A stretch of DNA of 57,081 nt from NCBI GenBank assembly GCA_030747505.1, contig JASLKQ010000003.1, positions 1-57,081 on the forward strand, read 5' to 3'. The position numbers were made by a program, and so were the translations under genes. The stretch comes from Verrucomicrobiota bacterium (GTDB lineage: Bacteria; Verrucomicrobiota; Verrucomicrobiia; Limisphaerales; UBA1100). Shown here one piece after another: positions 1 through 8,678 of this stretch; position 1 is the first letter of the stretch, and every line of letters starts with the position of its first letter. Below the pieces are notes generated by a model, which worked only from the letters and a program-made list of their open reading frames with translations, was not told the DNA's origin and ran no database searches.

Positions 1-207
1 GCATCGAAGGCAAAGCCCCATTTAATATAATTACCTTCCAGGGCGTGTAACCTTGCGCGGCCCAGTCGGGTATGGACAAGGTACCCCATATCCGGCCTTT
101 ACTCAAGTTGACTTAGCCAGAAGTTACTCCAAATTCCAAACGCCCATCGTCCATTCTTATTGCTAGCCCACAGTCTTAACCCCAAAAGACTCTTTGTTCA
201 GGATGCA
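1..207. other. Window edge, no gene assigned
   Basis: No gene can be assigned here. Two short open frames run off the left edge. A plus-strand frame reads IEGKAPFNIITFQGV and stops at 48-50, which could be the C-terminus of a protein lying to the left. A minus-strand frame starts at an ATG at 87-89 behind an AAGG motif and is still open at base 1. Both are too short to choose between. Bases 90-207 show no recognisable element and lie downstream of metG. Confidence 0.3.
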
Positions 208-1716
208 CTATTTATCACGCCTCGGAAAAAGCGCCGCGGGTTCACCTATTTTATGGCCAGCTTCCAGTTTGCCCCAACCTGACTCTGCAATATTGACTGT
301 TTCTGCTGGCAAATTCAGCTGCTCCATAATCCTCTTGCTGGTGGTAGGCAGGTAAGGTTGCAGCCAGACTGCCAGAAACCGGCAGCTTTCGGTTAAATTG
401 TACAAAACTTCTCCTAAACGCTCAGCCTGTTCAGAATCTTTTGCCAATTTGAAAGGTGCAGTCTCATCCACATACCGGTTTAAGCGCGCGATGTACCCCC
501 AAATGGTCATTAACCCAGCCTGCAATTCATTAGCCCTAAGCTGCTCCACCAGCTTGTCACGTGCTTCTGTCGCCTCACGAGCCAACTCATCATGCGGGTT
601 AGGCACAACGCCATCACGGTATCGATTGAGCATGGAAAGCGAACGGTTTATCAGGTTGCCCAGTCCATTGGCCAGTTCAGCGCCATAGCGAGTGGCAAAT
701 CCTTCGTCAGTCCAGTTGCCGTCCGGCCCAATCGCCAGTTCCCTCACGATATAATAGCGGAAAGCGTCCAATCCCCACTCATCAATCACCTCAATAGGAT
801 CCACAACGTTACCGATACTCTTACTCATCTTCTGGTTATCCTTTTGCCACCAGCCGTGCACCAGGACCTGTTTGGGCAGTTCCATTTCGGCTGCTTTGAG
901 CATAATGGGCCAGTAAACTGCGTGGAATTTTAAGATGTCCTTGCCGATTACATGAATGTCCGCAGGCCACAGCTCGGCTTCTTTATTCGAGCTGCGTGGG
1001 GTGCTGATGTAGTTGGTTAAAGCGTCAAACCACACGTAGGTAACGTAATCAGGATCAAAGGGCAGGGGAATACCCCATTCCAGCCTCTCTTTTGGGCGGC
1101 TAATACAGAGATCCTCCAATTTCTCATTTTTCAGGAACCCGAGAACCTCATTGCGGCGATAGTCAGGTGCTACAAAAACCGGGTTCGCTTCAATATAATC
1201 AATGAGCCATTGCTGGTGTTGCCCGAGTTTAAAATAATAGTTCTTCTCCTTTAGCTCCTGCACCTCACCATAGATCGCGTCAAATTCACCTTCTTCATTA
1301 CGATCCTTGTCGGTAAGAAAAGTTTCCTGTTTGGCTGAGTAGAACCCAACGTATTCATCCTGATAAAATTCCCCCTTATCGTACAACTGTTGAAGAACTT
1401 CAGCTACCACCTCCTTGTGACGATCATCGGTGGTGCGAACAAAATCATTATTGGAAATTCCAAGCTTCTTTACAAATGACTGCCAATCGGCTGCAAGAGT
1501 ATCGCAGTACGATTGAGGATGCTGACCGCTGGATTCTGCGGCCTGCTGCACTTTCTGTCCGTGCTCATCAAGTCCGGTCAAATAAAACACCTCTTGTCCC
1601 AGGCAGCATCGCGACCGAGCAATAACGTCGGTGATCACCTTTTCATAGGCATGACCTAAATGGGGTTGACCATTCACATAATCAATGGCTGTCGTAATGT
1701 AGAACTGCTTAGTCAA
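208..1716 (-). CDS. metG: Methionyl-tRNA synthetase
   Basis: Class I aminoacyl-tRNA synthetase that charges tRNA(Met) in the cytoplasm. The HIGH-type motif HLGH lies about 20 residues in and the KMSKS loop (KMSKSIGNVV) near residue 295. I chose the TTG at 1714-1716 as start, giving MTKQFYITTAIDYVNG, because family members begin just before FYITT. The frame is open up to another TTG at 1755, which would add 13 residues without family character. The protein is about 500 residues, the short form: the cysteines of the zinc knuckle are absent (the region reads GFYSAKQETFL) and there is no C-terminal EMAP-type tRNA-binding domain. It is divergent from the propeller gene at 1806. The identification is firm; the start is less so. 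Confidence 0.95.
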   Translation of the reverse strand: MTKQFYITTAIDYVNGQPHLGHAYEKVITDVIARSRCCLGQEVFYLTGLDEHGQKVQQAAESSGQHPQSYCDTLAADWQSFVKKLGISNNDFVRTTDDRHKEVVAEVLQQLYDKGEFYQDEYVGFYSAKQETFLTDKDRNEEGEFDAIYGEVQELKEKNYYFKLGQHQQWLIDYIEANPVFVAPDYRRNEVLGFLKNEKLEDLCISRPKERLEWGIPLPFDPDYVTYVWFDALTNYISTPRSSNKEAELWPADIHVIGKDILKFHAVYWPIMLKAAEMELPKQVLVHGWWQKDNQKMSKSIGNVVDPIEVIDEWGLDAFRYYIVRELAIGPDGNWTDEGFATRYGAELANGLGNLINRSLSMLNRYRDGVVPNPHDELAREATEARDKLVEQLRANELQAGLMTIWGYIARLNRYVDETAPFKLAKDSEQAERLGEVLYNLTESCRFLAVWLQPYLPTTSKRIMEQLNLPAETVNIAESGWGKLEAGHKIGEPAALFPRRDK

Positions 1717-1805
1717 GGGGCAGGAAGTTGTAGCGAACCGACCAACAACAGGCAAGGAAGCACTATTTTATCGCAATTATGGTGCAAATTTGGCATGGAG
1801 GGGGG

Positions 1806-4127
1806 ATGCGTTTCGGGACCCTTATTTTGGCCGTTATTTGGACATTGATCTTAATCGGGGAATCTCTCGGTCAAGCCAATCCCAAGAAACCAAAAAAGAA
1901 GAAGGCTCCCATCAAGAAAACCAAATGGGACGAAATGGATATCGGATCCTTTCAGGCTTACGGGTTGGAAACCAATCTCGATGGCAAACTTTGGAGGCCG
2001 GCCTTAAAAGGATTGAATATTAAGCTTGGCCCCAATGCCTCGGTTTGTTTTGACACCGAACGCCTGCGCATGGCTGCCGGATGGACCGGCGGCTTCCTCA
2101 AGTTGCCCGCCGGCCGCGATGGACTGCAGGGAGTCCCGCAAGTGATCGGAAACATTGCCTTCCGGACATCCATGAGTCCGGGATGGGCGGGGCCAAAAGG
2201 TGAGTGGACTGAAGCTGAACCACCAGTAATTAAGGGCAACGATATCTATTCCAGCGGACCTTTACCCAGAAACTGGGCTAAATGGAGGGGGCATTACGCC
2301 CATGGTGATCAGGTCGTTCTATCCTACACTGTAGGCGCCTCAGAAGTGCTGGAGCACCCTGGATTTAGTGACGGGATATTTACACGCCAATTGGAAATCA
2401 CCCGAAGCCCCAGCAAGAGCCCCATGAGCCTGTTGCTATGTGAAGTCAGTGGAGCCAGGGGGAATGTTTCTGGAAACATCGCCACCCTAGAGAAGGGGGA
2501 TATGGTCACCGAAATTGCTGTGCTAGGGGCAGGTGTCGAGTTGAAGATAAAAAACGGACGTGTTATTGCCGGAATACAATCACTGCAACCCACAAGCAAT
2601 TTCCATACGGCAATCTGGTCTGGCCCCAAGAGCCAAGCCGGCAAACTTAAAGAATTCTCCGAAAAAACCCTCAAATCTAAACCTCTTAGTTCATTGATTA
2701 AGGGTGGGCCGGCAAAATGGGATAAGCCAATCACAACCCGAGGAAGTCTTGGGTTAACCACTGGGGCTTATGTCGTGGACACCATTACTATCCCAGAAGT
2801 AAACCCTTGGAACTCTTGGATTAGGTGCAGTGGATTTGATTTTTTCAAAAATGGAACTTCAGCGGCCGTCTGTTCGGTTACTGGAGACGTATGGATTGTA
2901 AGCGGCCTTGATGATGAACTTAAGAATTTAAAGTGGCGCCGTTTTGCCACAGGCCTTTTTCAGCCTCTTGGACTGAAAATAGTGGATGAAAAAATTTATG
3001 TTCTAGGGCGTGATCAAATTTCCAAACTACACGATCTGAACAATGATGGTGAAGCTGATTATTACGAGAACTTTAACAATGATATTTCAATCACCAATCA
3101 CTACCACGAATTTTGCCTCAACCTTTCCACCGATCCGGAAGGTAATTTTTACTTTGTCAAAGGAGGGAATTTACGTGACGCCACAATCCCTCACCACGGG
3201 TGCTTGATAAAAGTGAGTCAAGATGGAGGCAAACTTGAAGTCGTTGCGAGCGGTCATCGGGCCCCTAATGGAATGAGTGTAGGCCCAAATGGGGAGATCA
3301 CCACATCGGACAATGAAGGCAACTGGGTCCCTTCTTCGCGGATAAACTATGTCAAACCCGGAGGTTTTTATGGGCATGTATATACATCGCACCGCAAAGA
3401 AACGCCCACTGATTACGACAAACCACTCTTCTGGCTTCCCCATCAAGTAGATAACTCCAGCGGAGGGCAAGCATGGGTCACCAGTAAATTATGGGGCCCC
3501 TTTCAGGGTGATTTACTCCACCTCTCTTATGGAAAGAGCGCCCTATTCAAAGTCATGAAAGAACAGTCGGGCGGCCAATGGCAGGGGGGTGTTGTCAAAT
3601 TCCCGCTACGTTTTGACTCAGGGATTATGCGTGGACGCTTTAGCCCGGTTGACGGTCAATTATACACAGTTGGCTTGCGCGTTTGGCAATCTAACGGGGC
3701 TCGTTATGGAGCCTTTCATCGCGTCCGTTACACCGGTCGGCCGGTCCATATGCCTCTGCGCATGAAAATATTTAAGGACGGAATCGCTGTAACATTCACT
3801 AACGCTCTCGATGCGACCTCCTCTGTGGATGATCAAAACTGGGCTGTCGACCAATGGAACTACCAATGGACCAAAAACTACGGGTCCAAAATGTATTCAG
3901 TGCAAGACCCTGAAAAAGAAGTTGGCAACAAAAAGCAAGGTGCCTTTGGTGGAGATCCCATCCCGATAACCGGCATCAAGTTGCTTGATAAAAAAACCGT
4001 CTTCCTGGAGATAAATAACTTAAGGCCCGTCATGCAGTCGAGAATCCGTTACAACATCAGGGCCGAAGACAATACGGTTATGAAACAGGAAATTTTTCAC
4101 ACCATTAATCGCGTGCCTACAAAATAA
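1806..4127 (+). CDS. Secreted DUF6797 / sorbosone-dehydrogenase-like propeller protein
   Basis: Predicted exported protein of about 773 residues. The start at 1806 is preceded directly by a strong GGAGGGGGG ribosome-binding run and gives a signal peptide ending near SLGQA; an in-frame ATG at 1779 would spoil it. After a Lys-rich linker, the N-terminal half resembles DUF6797 (FDTERLRMAAGWTGG, then HGDQVVLSYTVG). The C-terminal half resembles a PQQ/sorbosone-dehydrogenase-type beta-propeller (GDVWIV, DLNNDGEAD, GHRAPNGMSVGPNGE). The DxNxDGxAD segment looks like a calcium site. No cytochrome c domain is fused to it. It is a paralogue of the protein at 21239. The stop codon touches the alaS ATG. 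Substrate and activity are unknown; binding or oxidation of a carbohydrate is inferred from the fold only. Confidence 0.8.
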   Translation: MRFGTLILAVIWTLILIGESLGQANPKKPKKKKAPIKKTKWDEMDIGSFQAYGLETNLDGKLWRPALKGLNIKLGPNASVCFDTERLRMAAGWTGGFLKLPAGRDGLQGVPQVIGNIAFRTSMSPGWAGPKGEWTEAEPPVIKGNDIYSSGPLPRNWAKWRGHYAHGDQVVLSYTVGASEVLEHPGFSDGIFTRQLEITRSPSKSPMSLLLCEVSGARGNVSGNIATLEKGDMVTEIAVLGAGVELKIKNGRVIAGIQSLQPTSNFHTAIWSGPKSQAGKLKEFSEKTLKSKPLSSLIKGGPAKWDKPITTRGSLGLTTGAYVVDTITIPEVNPWNSWIRCSGFDFFKNGTSAAVCSVTGDVWIVSGLDDELKNLKWRRFATGLFQPLGLKIVDEKIYVLGRDQISKLHDLNNDGEADYYENFNNDISITNHYHEFCLNLSTDPEGNFYFVKGGNLRDATIPHHGCLIKVSQDGGKLEVVASGHRAPNGMSVGPNGEITTSDNEGNWVPSSRINYVKPGGFYGHVYTSHRKETPTDYDKPLFWLPHQVDNSSGGQAWVTSKLWGPFQGDLLHLSYGKSALFKVMKEQSGGQWQGGVVKFPLRFDSGIMRGRFSPVDGQLYTVGLRVWQSNGARYGAFHRVRYTGRPVHMPLRMKIFKDGIAVTFTNALDATSSVDDQNWAVDQWNYQWTKNYGSKMYSVQDPEKEVGNKKQGAFGGDPIPITGIKLLDKKTVFLEINNLRPVMQSRIRYNIRAEDNTVMKQEIFHTINRVPTK

Positions 4128-6827
4128 ATGAGCGATTGCCCTCCACTCACAGGCCGGAAAATACGGCAGGATTTTTTGGATTTTTTTGAGACTAAAAAAC
4201 ACACCATTGTGCCTTCTGCCAGTCTCATGCCCGAGGCGCCAAACCTTCTTTTTACCAACGCCGGCATGAATCAGTTTGTGCCGATATTTCTCGGCGAACA
4301 AAGCTGCCCATATTCCCCTAGAAGAGCTGCAGACACACAAAAGTGTATCCGTGCCGGAGGCAAGCACAACGACCTCGAGGACGTGGGTATGGACACCTAT
4401 CACCACACCTTTTTCGAGATGCTTGGCAACTGGTCCTTCGGGGATTATTTTAAGAAAGAGTCAATTCAGTGGGCTTGGGAGTTGCTGACTGAGGTTTGGG
4501 GGTTTCCGAAAGAACGGCTCTACGCAACTGTATACAAACCAGCAAAAGGTGAGCCCGGCGAATTTGATCAAGAGGCATACGGTTATTGGGTAGAGATTTT
4601 CACCGCTGCAGGATTGGATTCTTCCAAGCATATCATCAACGGAGGTAGAAAGGATAATTTCTGGATGATGGGAGACACCGGGCCATGCGGTCCCTGCAGT
4701 GAATTACACATCGACCTAACTCCTAATGGGGATACTGGAGGCTCCCTAGTTAACTCTGACAACGGACAGTGTATAGAAATCTGGAACCTTGTTTTCATAC
4801 AATATAACGCCAACGAGGACGGCACGTTCACCTCACTAGCTTCCAAGCATGTCGATACCGGCATGGGCTTCGAACGTGTGGCCGCCATCATACAATCGAC
4901 AAAAAACTTTACCGATTTCAGTCGTACTGTCTCAAATTATGATACCGATGTATTTCTTCCCATCTTTGCCGAGCTGGAAAAATTAAGTGGAAAAACCTAT
5001 ACCTCATCTCTTCCCAGCATAAATCAATGCGAGCAGGAGAAAATAGATATTGCCTTCCGGGTTATTGGTGACCACATACGTACCTTAAGCTTCTCAATTG
5101 CCGATGGAATCCTGCCAGGAAACACAGGCCGAAATTATGTTTTGCGCCGGATACTGCGTCGCGCTGTGCGCTACGGTCGCACTTTAGGATTCCATGAACC
5201 CTTCTTTTATAAGCTGGTTGATGTCCTGGTAAATAATATGAATGATGTGTTCCCTGAGCTCAGTCAACGCCGGGACCAAATCCAGCAAGCTATTCGAACA
5301 GAGGAGGAATCCTTCAATTCGACACTGGACCGCGGAATCGACTTATTCCGCGAGGAAGCGAGGGGGCTGGGCAATTCAAGGGAGCTTTCAGGCGAATTTA
5401 CCTTCAAGCTTTACGATACCTACGGCTTCCCGATTGATCTCACGGAGCTTATGGCCCGCGAGGCAGACTTGCGCGTGGACACCGTCGAGTTCGAGAACCT
5501 CATGGAGCAGCAGCGCGAACGCGCTCGGACCGCTCGGAAGAAAGAGGTCATCAGTGTCTCCAGTATGACCAGCGGTACGCAAACGGAGTTTGTCGGATTC
5601 GAAAGCTTAACAGTCGACTCCATCGTCCTTGAAGTCGTCCGGGAAAAGAACCGCACCGGAATCGTGGTGGATCGCACACCGTTTTACAGTGAAATGGGTG
5701 GACAAGTTGGTGACAACGGCACATTGACTGTTGGCGATCAGGGATGGCAAATCACCGATACACAAAAAGCCGGCAAGGCAATCCTGCATTTCATAAAAGG
5801 CGAACATGCCCCGGATCAGGGGGCTGAAGCCAATCTGACAGTAGACCTCGCCAATCGCGCTGCTACCCAGCGACATCACACATCCACACACCTGTTACAC
5901 TGGGCGCTTCATGAAGTCACCAGCCCTGAAGTCTCCCAGAAAGGTTCGTATGTAGGGCCGGATAAACTGACCTTCGACTTCAATAGTCAGCCGCTTTCCT
6001 CTGAGCAAATCCAAGATATCGAGCAACTGGTTAACAGTCGCATTCTGGAGAATGCTCCTGTGAGCTGGATTGAGATACCCCATAGCGAGGCCGCCCAGCG
6101 CGATGACATCCTTCAGTTCTTTGGGGACAAGTACGGCGACCAAGTCCGTGTTGTGCAGATCGGTGGCGAAACCGGATCTCTTAACGGCTATTCCATGGAA
6201 CTCTGCGGCGGCACACACACCCGCACCACCGCTGAGATCGGCCTGTTCCGCATCTCTGGTGAATCAGCCATTGCCGCGGGAGTAAGACGCATTGAAGCTG
6301 CCGCCGGACTCATTGCCGCCGAGCAGGCTCGTGCCGATGCTGAGTGCATTGCCACTCTGGCTGAACATCTCAATTCACCGGTCAAAGATCTCGAGAAAAA
6401 GATTCTGCAAACTCTAGAGCAAACTAAAACACTCGAAAAACAATTGAAAAAGGTTCGGCAAAATCAGGCTGAGGCCACTGCCAAGGAACTTGTCGCGAAT
6501 GCTGGCAGCGCGGGGGGGGTTCCCTTTATTGCTGCCAACCTTGGTGCAACTGATGACAGTTTCCCCCACGCAGTAGCCGATGCGATCAGGGGCCAATTTA
6601 ATGGCGTAGTGGTAACTGGTGCCACTGGAAATGATCGAGTGACCTTGGTTGCAAATGTTCCAGAGGCACTGACCGAAAAGGTTCAAGCCGGGCGTATCAT
6701 TCAAGTCATAGCCCCTATCGTTGGAGGAAAAGGCGGAGGCAAACCCACTCAAGCCCGGGGTGGAGGTAAGGATGCCACCAAGCTTAATGACGCCTTGGCT
6801 GAAGTACCCAAGATTCTGTCTGCTTAA
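4128..6827 (+). CDS. alaS: Alanyl-tRNA synthetase
   Basis: Class II synthetase charging tRNA(Ala), 899 residues, the usual full length. The N-terminal catalytic domain opens with a typical IRQDFLDFFETKKH region and contains FTNAGMNQFVP and DTYHHTFFEMLGNWSFGDYF. The editing domain has its zinc ligands HHTSTH near residues 583-588 and CGGTH near 692-696. A coiled coil leads to the C-Ala domain, which ends with the glycine-rich GGKGGGKPTQARGGG. The ATG follows the stop of the preceding secreted-protein gene with no gap and no clear Shine-Dalgarno, so translation may be coupled. ribBA starts two bases after its stop. Confidence 0.98.
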   Translation: MSDCPPLTGRKIRQDFLDFFETKKHTIVPSASLMPEAPNLLFTNAGMNQFVPIFLGEQSCPYSPRRAADTQKCIRAGGKHNDLEDVGMDTYHHTFFEMLGNWSFGDYFKKESIQWAWELLTEVWGFPKERLYATVYKPAKGEPGEFDQEAYGYWVEIFTAAGLDSSKHIINGGRKDNFWMMGDTGPCGPCSELHIDLTPNGDTGGSLVNSDNGQCIEIWNLVFIQYNANEDGTFTSLASKHVDTGMGFERVAAIIQSTKNFTDFSRTVSNYDTDVFLPIFAELEKLSGKTYTSSLPSINQCEQEKIDIAFRVIGDHIRTLSFSIADGILPGNTGRNYVLRRILRRAVRYGRTLGFHEPFFYKLVDVLVNNMNDVFPELSQRRDQIQQAIRTEEESFNSTLDRGIDLFREEARGLGNSRELSGEFTFKLYDTYGFPIDLTELMAREADLRVDTVEFENLMEQQRERARTARKKEVISVSSMTSGTQTEFVGFESLTVDSIVLEVVREKNRTGIVVDRTPFYSEMGGQVGDNGTLTVGDQGWQITDTQKAGKAILHFIKGEHAPDQGAEANLTVDLANRAATQRHHTSTHLLHWALHEVTSPEVSQKGSYVGPDKLTFDFNSQPLSSEQIQDIEQLVNSRILENAPVSWIEIPHSEAAQRDDILQFFGDKYGDQVRVVQIGGETGSLNGYSMELCGGTHTRTTAEIGLFRISGESAIAAGVRRIEAAAGLIAAEQARADAECIATLAEHLNSPVKDLEKKILQTLEQTKTLEKQLKKVRQNQAEATAKELVANAGSAGGVPFIAANLGATDDSFPHAVADAIRGQFNGVVVTGATGNDRVTLVANVPEALTEKVQAGRIIQVIAPIVGGKGGGKPTQARGGGKDATKLNDALAEVPKILSA

Positions 6828-6829
6828 CC

Positions 6830-8059
6830 ATGCCTGCAAAAAAGAAGAAAACGACCAAAAATAAGTCGTCCTTTGATTCCATAGAATCAGTCATTTCTGA
6901 TATTCGCCGTGGGAAGATCGTAATCGTAGTGGACGATGAAGATCGCGAAAATGAAGGAGACCTCATCTTGGCGGCTGAACATGCCACTCCCAATAAAATT
7001 AACTTCTTAGCCAAGCACGGGCGCGGGCTAATCTGCGTTCCAACGACTGAGGACCGACTCAGGCAATTAGGCATCGAGCGCATGGTGCCGCGCAATCAGG
7101 AATCCTTCCAAACAGATTTCCAAGTGAGTGTTGATGCCGCCAAGGGCATTACCACCGGCATAAGCACGAAAGACCGCTCGCAAACCATCAAAACCTTAGC
7201 CAACACCACTGCCTTGCCTGAGGATCTTGTGCAACCCGGACATGTATTCCCCTTACGGGCCCGTACTGGCGGGGTACTTCAAAGAGCAGGTCATACTGAG
7301 GCTGCCGTTGACCTGGCTCGACTGGCTGGATGCAGGCCAATTGGGGTGATTTGTGAGATCATGAACGACAGCGGAACCATGGCGAGACTGCCACAACTCA
7401 AACGGTTTGCCAGAAAACACAAGCTCAAGATTTGCTCAATCGAAGAACTGATCAAATACCGACGAAACCGGGAAAAATTGATCGAAAAAGTGGAGATGAT
7501 CAATCTCCCCACCGCACATGGCGATTTCAAACTCCATCTATACCGGAGCACTATTGATGACCAGCACCACATCGCACTTGTTTACGGCGACGTTGACCAA
7601 GAAGACAGTGTTATAGTACGAGTGCATAGCGAATGCCTCACCGGAGATGTTTTCGGAAGCCTACGTTGTGACTGCGGCCCTCAACTGGGGGACGCAATGC
7701 AGCAGATCGCCGACGCCGGCGCAGGAGTAATTGTCTATATGCGTCAAGAAGGACGCGGAATAGGGTTGGCGCCAAAAATTCATGCATACAAACTGCAGGA
7801 GGAAGGGTTCGACACAGTTGAAGCCAATAAACAGCTTGGCTTTCCCATGGACCTCCGTGAATACGGCCTAGGCGCACAGATTCTTGCCGATCTGGGGATA
7901 CAACGAATTCGACTCCTGACAAACAACCCGAGAAAAGTGGTTGGCTTGGACGGTTACAACTTGGAGATCATCGAGCAACTTCCAATCAAGGTGTTGGCCA
8001 ACAAACACAACAAGCGCTATTTAAGCACCAAACGAGAGAAGATGGGGCACAAGATATAG
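6830..8059 (+). CDS. ribBA: Bifunctional 3,4-DHBP synthase / GTP cyclohydrolase II
   Basis: Catalyses the two entry reactions of riboflavin synthesis, from ribulose 5-phosphate and from GTP. 409 residues. The DHBP synthase domain occupies about residues 15-212, with the acidic loop DDEDRENEGDLI and the substrate motif RARTGGVLQRAGHTEAAVDL. The GTP cyclohydrolase II domain follows, with zinc-binding cysteines at residues 269, 280 and 282 (SECLTGDVFGSLRCDCG) and the RQEGRGIGL motif. The first dozen residues are Lys-rich and not part of either domain. It is followed two bases later by ribH. No FMN riboswitch can precede it, because alaS ends two bases upstream. Confidence 0.97.
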   Translation: MPAKKKKTTKNKSSFDSIESVISDIRRGKIVIVVDDEDRENEGDLILAAEHATPNKINFLAKHGRGLICVPTTEDRLRQLGIERMVPRNQESFQTDFQVSVDAAKGITTGISTKDRSQTIKTLANTTALPEDLVQPGHVFPLRARTGGVLQRAGHTEAAVDLARLAGCRPIGVICEIMNDSGTMARLPQLKRFARKHKLKICSIEELIKYRRNREKLIEKVEMINLPTAHGDFKLHLYRSTIDDQHHIALVYGDVDQEDSVIVRVHSECLTGDVFGSLRCDCGPQLGDAMQQIADAGAGVIVYMRQEGRGIGLAPKIHAYKLQEEGFDTVEANKQLGFPMDLREYGLGAQILADLGIQRIRLLTNNPRKVVGLDGYNLEIIEQLPIKVLANKHNKRYLSTKREKMGHKI

Positions 8060-8061
8060 AC

Positions 8062-8532
8062 ATGCTGCAAAAAACCATTCGCAACACCACACGAACTCAA
8101 GCTGCGCACATTTCAATCGTAGCCTCAGCATATAATGCAGAATATGTTGATAGCATGATTGATTCTGCCTTGGCAGTGTTGGCAGAGGGCGGGATGGAAA
8201 ATGTTGAACTAATCCGTGTCCCAGGAGCGTTTGAAATTCCCTTGCTCGCGGCAAGAATCGCACGCCGCAAGCGTAAGCGTCCACAGGCGGTTTTGAACCT
8301 GGGTGTTATTTTCCGCGGTAAAACTGCCCACGCCGAGCACATAGGCAATTCGATTACCCAATCTCTTGCCAGAATCGCGATCGAGACCGAGGTGCCCATG
8401 ATTCATGAGGTGTTGCTTCTTGAAAACAAAACTCAAGCCAAATCCAGATGCTTGTCTAAAGAGACCAATCGCGGAGCTGAAGCAGCTCACACCGCATTGG
8501 CAATGGTCCAATTAACGCGACAAATCACCTGA
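8062..8532 (+). CDS. ribH: 6,7-dimethyl-8-ribityllumazine synthase
   Basis: Condenses the DHBP made by RibBA with the pyrimidine intermediate to form lumazine, the penultimate step of riboflavin synthesis. 156 residues, normal for the icosahedral-type enzyme. Recognisable motifs are VPGAFEIPLLA, GVIFRGKTAHAEHI (the His aligns with the catalytic one of the usual RGxTxHxxxV) and NRGAEAAHTALAM. The Arg before NRG, which binds phosphate in the family, is also present (KSRC). Around these motifs the sequence is rather divergent. It is the last gene of alaS-ribBA-ribH. ribE and ribD are not in the window. Confidence 0.95.
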   Translation: MLQKTIRNTTRTQAAHISIVASAYNAEYVDSMIDSALAVLAEGGMENVELIRVPGAFEIPLLAARIARRKRKRPQAVLNLGVIFRGKTAHAEHIGNSITQSLARIAIETEVPMIHEVLLLENKTQAKSRCLSKETNRGAEAAHTALAMVQLTRQIT

Positions 8533-8548
8533 TTCACCGGCTGAAAAC

Positions 8549-8568
8549 TTTGTGAATTTTTTCACAAA
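8549..8568. promoter_or_regulatory. CRP/FNR-type palindromic operator candidate
   Basis: A perfect inverted repeat, TTTGTGAA-TTTT-TTCACAAA. Its core is TGTGA-N6-TCACA, the exact consensus arrangement of CRP/FNR-superfamily sites. It lies in the only sizeable intergenic gap before the respiratory operon and is centred about 120 bases upstream of ctaA. A weak promoter, TTGCCG at 8573-8578 and TAGTTT at 8597-8602 with an 18-base spacer, lies just downstream. As a terminator for ribH it is unconvincing: the stem is AT-rich and no T-run follows. The regulator is not encoded in the window. Confidence 0.55.
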
Positions 8569-8678
8569 TTACTTGCCGTCGATCATCGCAGGATGCTAGT
8601 TTGAGCCCTAGGGAGAAGGGCGGCGTCTTCTTGGATTTCACCCAAAACTATCCGAATTAAGAAATATTTTGCATCTTG

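Noticed and set aside
6780-6832. FMN riboswitch before ribBA
   Set aside because: Only two bases separate alaS and ribBA, so there is no room. The alaS-upstream side is likewise occupied by the propeller gene.
8549-8568. Reading the palindrome as an intrinsic terminator for ribH
   Set aside because: The stem is AT-rich and followed by TTACTTG rather than a T-run; the arrangement matches a CRP/FNR operator far better.
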